Shown piece by piece: positions 46,201-53,795 of a DNA stretch of 64,000 nt. Positions within the stretch are counted from its first letter, which is position 1, and every line of letters starts with the position of its first letter. The position numbers were made by a program, and so were the translations under genes. The DNA lies in assembly GCA_034401795.1 (NCBI GenBank), contig CM067370.1:56875717-56939716 (forward strand). The letters are read 5' to 3'. Origin of the DNA: Chaetoderma sp. LZ-2023a (lineage: Eukaryota; Mollusca; Caudofoveata; Chaetodermatida; Chaetodermatidae). The notes beneath the pieces were generated by a model. It saw nothing but the letters and a program-made list of their open reading frames with translations. It was not told the DNA's origin and did no database searches.

Positions 46201-49200
46201 AATACATGAATAGATAGGTATGTACATACTCAGTATATTATATAGGCAGCCTTTTTTGACATAGTAGCGGCCTTCTCTGCTGGCAGCCCTATGTTTGAAG
46301 TCAATCTTCATAATTCATTGGTCATGAAGTCAAGATTCATGGTTGCATTGCAGCCACATTTCTGGTATTACATTTGGCTCCTCCCCTGGGGGTGGGGTAG
46401 GCTAAAGAGGTCAAAGTAGTGAACATGATCGATTGCTATGACACGTCATCGACCAAACAATCTAGTCATCACTTACTTTCCATCGTCAGATAGATCCAAG
46501 TTATCAGAGATTGTGACCCACAGCCTAAAATTTTCTTTTGATCGCATCCAAGGTTGTTAAATCTTAATGTATGATCACACAACCTCCTTTGTTAAAATTT
46601 GAGCAAAATCTGGCCAGTTTGCTTCTGATATATTCGTAGATTAAAATTTGTACCAAATCTGGATCCAACTTGGTTTTTGTCCAGATCACAGCCAAAGTCT
46701 GGAAATCCTTGTTTATGTTATGTTGCTTTTTTACTGTCGTCTAATAGTACACAACTGTCAGAGCGTCATGACATTAGTTCAACCAATCAGATTTGCCATT
46801 GATCGCTTTTCCAACAATATCTCTGCCAATCAAAGATAACGAGGTTAAATATATACGCGATGACGTCATCAGAATGGAAGGGTGTTCCAGTTCAAGACGA
46901 TTGTCCATTCGGCATTAGATATATCGAGATTTTCACTATAAAAACGCAGAAATTAGACGAATCCCGCGAAGAAACACTAAATTAAATACATCTGATAAAT
47001 CCAGCCACAAATTGACGTAAATAAGTTAAAATCTGCTGTACGAATCGCTCAAAGTTTGCAAAACACATGAGATACATGTCCGGAGGAAAAGTGTCCTGAT
47101 AAGCGGGTCTGCCTAGACTAGGAACCGAGTACCCGTTTGCTTCTAGCCATAGGACTCGGCGAAAGAACTGGAGATCCGCAGTTGGAGTTGATGGCGCGTT
47201 TAATTTATCGGAAAATTTTCAAACGCTACCAAACGCGTAGGGCAACGTCCTTCAAAATTTCAAACCCGTAGTGTCAAAATTTAAACCCTGTCAAGATAAA
47301 ATTCAAGATGCATCTTGAGATTTTACCAAGCGTCTAAGTAAATCACTACGAGAAAATTACGCCATTTAGACACATTTTAAGCAAGCTTTAGGATGCGTTT
47401 AAGCAAAGCTAACTATGAGCTGTACTGTAACCATTGCAAAAACAATTTTCTGAAAACCTACAAATAACTGTTTCCAAGGCCACAAGACTGTCAGTTGTTA
47501 GGAAGACAATTCACAGTTTATCCATCCATCATATGATGTCATAATCAACTAAGTGACGTGTTATGTTATAATCATGACGTCATGGAGGATTCGAAATAGC
47601 CCGTCTTTAATGCTTAATAGTCCGACACGTTGTACGAATTGTATGTCTTTGCTATTTAATAAACATGCTGTTGAATATTTTGAAACTAATTTGACTGGGC
47701 GCTGTTGCTGCAGAGATCGATCGATTTATCCCAACATGAGCGGGGTGTGGGTGCAGATTAGTTAGAGATGGGCAGGGCATGGCTAAAACTGGAAATGTTC
47801 ATTTGGATAATTTAAAGATCTAGATATATATGTATATAGAAATCTCATACATATTTTCTCAGGAATAAAGGTGTAAGAATCCCATTTCCTCCAGTTCCTT
47901 CTGATTTAGATTTCTTCTAAAGGAAACCCAACTCTGAATTTAATGTACCTTGAATGGTTGTGAGATGTCCGGTGTCGTATTGGTTGCAGCCATGCCACAG
48001 TTTTTCAACAAAGACCTGTGCGGTGAGTGTGGAAGGTAGCTATCATTACTGCGAATACAGGTCACCTTGGTCTGCTTGATAGCCGGAATTTGAAACACCA
48101 ATGGAAGACTTTCATCATTTAGTGATGGCACTGAATTAAGCTGAAAGAAATATACTAAAACAATGAGTTCAGTCTTTTAACACTGAAATACCTGTGAATA
48201 CATCCTAAGGTCAAATGCAATCCCAGTCAAGGTCCCATGCAGAGCGATGGATTTCTGAAATTTGAACTGTATCCATGCAAGGTGACTGAAGTTATCGAGT
48301 TGAAACCAAGACAATAGTCACTGTTGACTGCATTGGAGGGACGACAGATATCTCACTAATGGAAGATTTTCACTTGTCAAACGGATGCCAAGTATATGGT
48401 CAGAACACACTATGTTGTATTGGACTTTATCCAAATAATGCACTACAGAAGTGTCTGGTTTGGTGATTTACATATACCAAGAATACCAAGTAAACCATGT
48501 ACCAAGCATGCTACCTAAAATGATAATTTCTTGGAAATATCCCGGAGCAGTGATAGAATATTGAATGATAAAATACATGTACATTCACAGCTGCTTCAGT
48601 GTCCATCTACTGTTTGACATGAGAAAATAAAACATTAGCATTTTCGGAAGACTGCAAAAAATCCTTTAACCCTTACCACTCTGATGTCAATATTCTATCT
48701 TTTAATGTGTCAATAGCAAAGAAACTGGTATACATTTTTCAACAAATTTGTTGAAAGATAGACAGCAACATCTTTCACCAAATTTGTTGAAAAATGAACA
48801 CCAGTTCATCTTTTAATTTAATTTGAAAATTTTAACTTTTGACATCAGAGTGGTAAGAGTTAAAAAGGCATATGCTTATGATGTAATATATGTCTAAGAT
48901 GGGTGACATTGCCTTACACTCACATGTAAATATATGCTTTGGATAAAAAACTCTATTTTATTTTCATCAGTCAGCTCCAAACATGTTTTGAAAAACAGAA
49001 AGGCATTCAAACAAAACACACTGTCTGAAAGGAGCCCATTTTCTCCCCTCTGCAAATTTCAAAAGAGTGCCTCTATTTCTGAACAAGCCCAACCTGTGTA
49101 TTTGAATGTCCTTATACATATTGCATCAGTTTGGTCCATAGTTAAATGGGTTCAAAAGGAATAAATGTTGCAAATATTTTTTCTTAATTCATGATATTTG

Positions 49201-52200
49201 ACTAATATCTATCTGCGCCCAGATTTGATATTGAAAATGCATGCACAGATAGAACTTCAACCAATTTCAACCTGCGTTTGTGTAGATGATATCCTGCTCA
49301 TTATTTTGAAAACAATTTTATAGAAAATTAAATGGACTTAGGGTAATAATGACTTTCAATCAAACTGTTTTCAAAATATTCAGCCGGGTTCACATTTGGT
49401 TTTCTTCAAAGCAGGTGTCTAGACATTCCTAATGAAATGTTGCAATTATATTATCCAGTCAAAAATCTTAAATACCTTTTGATCACTTTCAGTGCTGTGT
49501 CGTATCCGAGCCTTATCTCCCATGGTAAACAACGAAGTACTTTCTTGTGACTCTGAACTGTGCGAGTCATCAGTAGTACTTGCACAGAATAAAGAGGCAT
49601 CATCACCTGTCCGTGACATAGCCACATCACCGCTACTGTTAGTGAAATGCACCAAACAGTCTGTTTGAGGCACAGAGGAGCCTGAGTTACTAGAATACTC
49701 TGGACCATGCCTACAACACTCAGTACTATCACTGGTAACATTGTCATACATGCTGACATTATCTACACACATCTTTTCTGATAGATCATAGCTGATTTTC
49801 TCATGGTCTGTATGATTCCTATTGATTATATTAAGAGAGAATCTTGGATTTGTTGCTTGCAGTTGATTGGCCATGCTCCAGTTCTGTTTAATATCTCCAT
49901 CACTGTCGGTACTCGATGATCCAATCTGCTGATTGAAGCGCTTAAAACGAGGCTCATCACCAAATGCATGTAATCGGTTAAACTCTCCGGTTATCCCCGT
50001 ACTACTCGAGTTCAGCAATGGACTCCGCTGTATATTTGAAAAGGTACGTTTACGGCCACTTATTTTTGAAATGCGTCTGGCGAATGCTGATGAATCACTA
50101 CTGTCATCATCCGACAGATAGCAATAGCTGCTATTGTCCCTGGCCTTATCCTCAGAAACACGACTTGAACAGCGTAGCATCTTAGAGTTAATAAATGCTG
50201 GTGAATCCATAAAAGATTTACCGGGGCATGCCGGGCTTGGGGAAGCCTCGATGTGATCACTCTCCTCGGAATATGAACCCTCGCGCATATTGCGCAGATT
50301 TCTTGCAGCATACGAGTTCCAGACAGCTTCATTGCTACGATATACATGAGGCGTGTTATCTTTCCCAACATAAGATGGGATTGCAGCCTTAACACTAGAT
50401 TCAGTATTAGTCACAATCTCCATTCCTGTATCAGTGCCGTGAATGAAATCAGTACTGTCCACCGGTTTATGGATACACGTTGAAGCAGGTTTGAATACAT
50501 CATCTGTCATACTGTATGACATGTTGTTTGCTTCAGGTGCGGTGTACAGTGATGAAGCAGATGTAGTAGAGTGTTTTGTATTCATGGCTAAACTGGAAGT
50601 GCATTCACTTTGACTCTGTAAACTTGTACTGCCCGATGATTTCCAATTCATCGACTCCTGGAATAAGCAAGAGTATTGCAATGCAATAAAAATAAACAAT
50701 GCTGTAACCTTCTGAATTTAACATATAAACATCTAAAAAAAGCTAAGTTCCCCCCCCCCACCACTCCCTAAATAATGGCTAATATTTTCTGAGATATATA
50801 TCTTATTATAATGAAATTTCTCACAGGTAATCAGTTTGACTATGGCACCAATTAGTGAAAATGATACTCCCTTCCCATAAGTTGTGCTATGCAAAATTGA
50901 TCCATTTCAAAAATTGCAAAACAGAATAAAGAATACAGATTATATTCATTAACTAGAATGCACAGTCGATGGCATGGCATCGCAAATCCCCACGCACTCA
51001 CCACTTCGAGCTTTACCCTCACTTTGACCCAAAACACAATAAATTCTTTGAAATGTAGTTTATAGCAATTATCCCCAAACTTTCAAATTTCTATCTGAAA
51101 TGGTGTGCGAAGAGTTGCGTTACAATCGACTGGTGCCCAATTTTGAACTTTTGACTCTGCCCCTACTATTAGTTTGACCGTAGATCTAAATAATTCCATG
51201 TACTGTAGTCTACTACTCATGGGCTTCAAAATGATATGATATACACGACCACCTTTGGATAAATTTAATTTTTGACCCACAGTCCCTACCCCGCTGAGCC
51301 TCACTCCTGGGGTGGGGGGGGGGGGGCATAACAAAATTTCAAGTGCCATGCACATCCCTGGCCATATGTGTAATCATACCCAAAGTTTCAAGTTTCTATG
51401 TGAAAGTCTAGGAGCTGCGTTACAATCGATCGGTGCCCACTTTTACCCCGTCCCCTATCCAGTTTGACCCAACCTCAAAATAATTCCTTGTAATGTAGTC
51501 TACTCATCACTGGCTTGAAAATGATATGCGACTTGACAACCTTTGGAAATTTTTTTTTTACCCCACATTTCCCACCCCCAGGGCCATCCATTCCCCTGGG
51601 GGGCATACCAAAATTAAGTGTCTTGCACATCCTTGCCCATAGATATAATCATCCCCAAGGTTTCAAGTTTCTATCTTAAACGGTCTAGAAGGAGATGCAT
51701 TACAATCGATAAGTGCACAGACACGGGTCGCATCACATAATCCCCACCTTTTCTTCAAACAGCTTGGGGATAACAATAATTTCACAATAGCTACAGTGCA
51801 GAATACAGATTTGAGCATTGAGGTTGTCCTCAGTGGGGGAGAGGACAGTATTTAGTCTAGTGAGGTGAGGGCACACCTCAGCTGTCTCTCTGTGAATGAT
51901 TAAAATCACATTTGAATTATTCACACATTATCACAAGTGCTTCCTCTCATTTACTGTAAGACTGATAGACCATGTTTTTTTAATAGATCAGTTTTGCATT
52001 TAGTACACGCACATTCAGGCATAACATGACTAATATGATACTCATTTTCACCTACTGCGGCCATAGTCAAACTGATGACTTGTGAAAAATTTACAATCAG
52101 ATATATACACCTGTGCAAAAGTTAAGCACCAGCAAAAACAATAGAACGTAGAAACATGATGGTACAACTAGGCTGCCATACTTTTTGTCCCCGCGTTAGC

Positions 52201-53761
52201 TGACATAATTCCAAGTACGAAATGCACATGCATGCATGACTTCACGCCGCTTGATGTCCGTGCGTGGCGGGAAACAGCACACGTGTTCAGTTATGTAAAA
52301 GTCCAGTTTGAGGTGTAGAACATTACATACAGATTTAGGCGACAAGATTAGGAATTTTGTGTTCATGACCGTGGTTTATTTGTACAGAGAGAATTAGCTC
52401 TTGATTGTGAACCGCTATGGCAAGACGAAGGTTAAGTTATCGTGTGAAATGGCAAATCATAGGCATGCATACCACTGGTATGTCATGCAGAGAGATTGGC
52501 AGACAGCTGAACATTAACCATACTGTAATCAGTCGTTTGATTGCAAAACATGGGCAAACTAACGAGGTGAAGGACAGGCCTAGATCTGGAAGACCGAAGA
52601 AGACTACTGCCCGTGATGATCGAGCCCTAGTACACCTTGTTAGGAGATCTCCATTCACCAACAGCAGAGTGCTCAGCCAGCAATGGGAAACGCGCAATAG
52701 AGTGTCAATGTCTACCGTCAAAAGGAGACTGTATGCTGCTGGCATGAAAGCTAGGAGACCTGTCAGACGTCCTCTCCTCACTGCACACCACAAAGAGGAG
52801 CGTCTGAGGTGGTGCAACGAAAGAAGACACTGGAACATGAGATCCTGGAGACGGGTACACTGGTCCGATGAAAGTCGGTTCCTGCTTCATGCCACAGATG
52901 GTCGAACTCGTGTATGGAGGTCCAGACGCACGGCGTACGACCAACGTAACATCATGGAAGAAGTTCCATTTGGTGGAGGTTCTGTTATGATATGGGGGTG
53001 CATCTCATTTGATTGTAAGCTGGATCTGTTGACTGTACCTGGAACACTAAATGGACAAAGATATCAAGATTCCATACTGGATAGAGTTGTGGTCCCTCAT
53101 TTTGTAAATCATGCACCTGGAACCCACCCTATATTCATGGATGACAACGCCCGACCACATCGTGCTAGAGCTGTGCATGAATACCTCCGCCAGAATGCCA
53201 TCGAAACCCTACCATGGCCAGCAAGGAGCCCTGACATGAACCCTATTGAGCATATCTGGGACATTCTGGGAAACATGGTGAGAAGGAGGGATCCTCCTGT
53301 GCAGAACCTACAGGAATTAACAGAGGCACTCCATCATGAATGGCAACGAATACCACAATGGCGTATCAGTCGGTTGGTGACCAGCATGAGACGTCGTGTC
53401 CAGGCCGTCATCCAGGCACAAGGTGGATATACCCGGTATTAATAATGACAGTCTCAAACTCGTGCACAGATGTTAAACTTCGTTTTCAGACACCATTAAT
53501 GACAATCTAGCCACGTGTGTCAACTGTAGGGCAATAGTTGTCAGTTGTGTCAACGTAACCATATTCAGGCCTCGTTTTCAAGTTCAAACAAAAACATACA
53601 GTGTTTCCCCACCATCATAATCAGCATTCCTCTAGTTGCATTATTACCTCTTGCACTAAGATGGATGGGTACATAAATGTTTATGCTATTACTTTCTTCA
53701 TAGCACATGAATATACCCTCGCATGTGCGTAAAAATAGGGTGGTGCTTAACTTTTGCACAG

Positions 53762-53795
<34 letters not shown>

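Noticed and set aside
52437..52838. 133-codon antisense ORF in the Tc1 transposase
   Set aside because: Mirror of the intact transposase reading frame.
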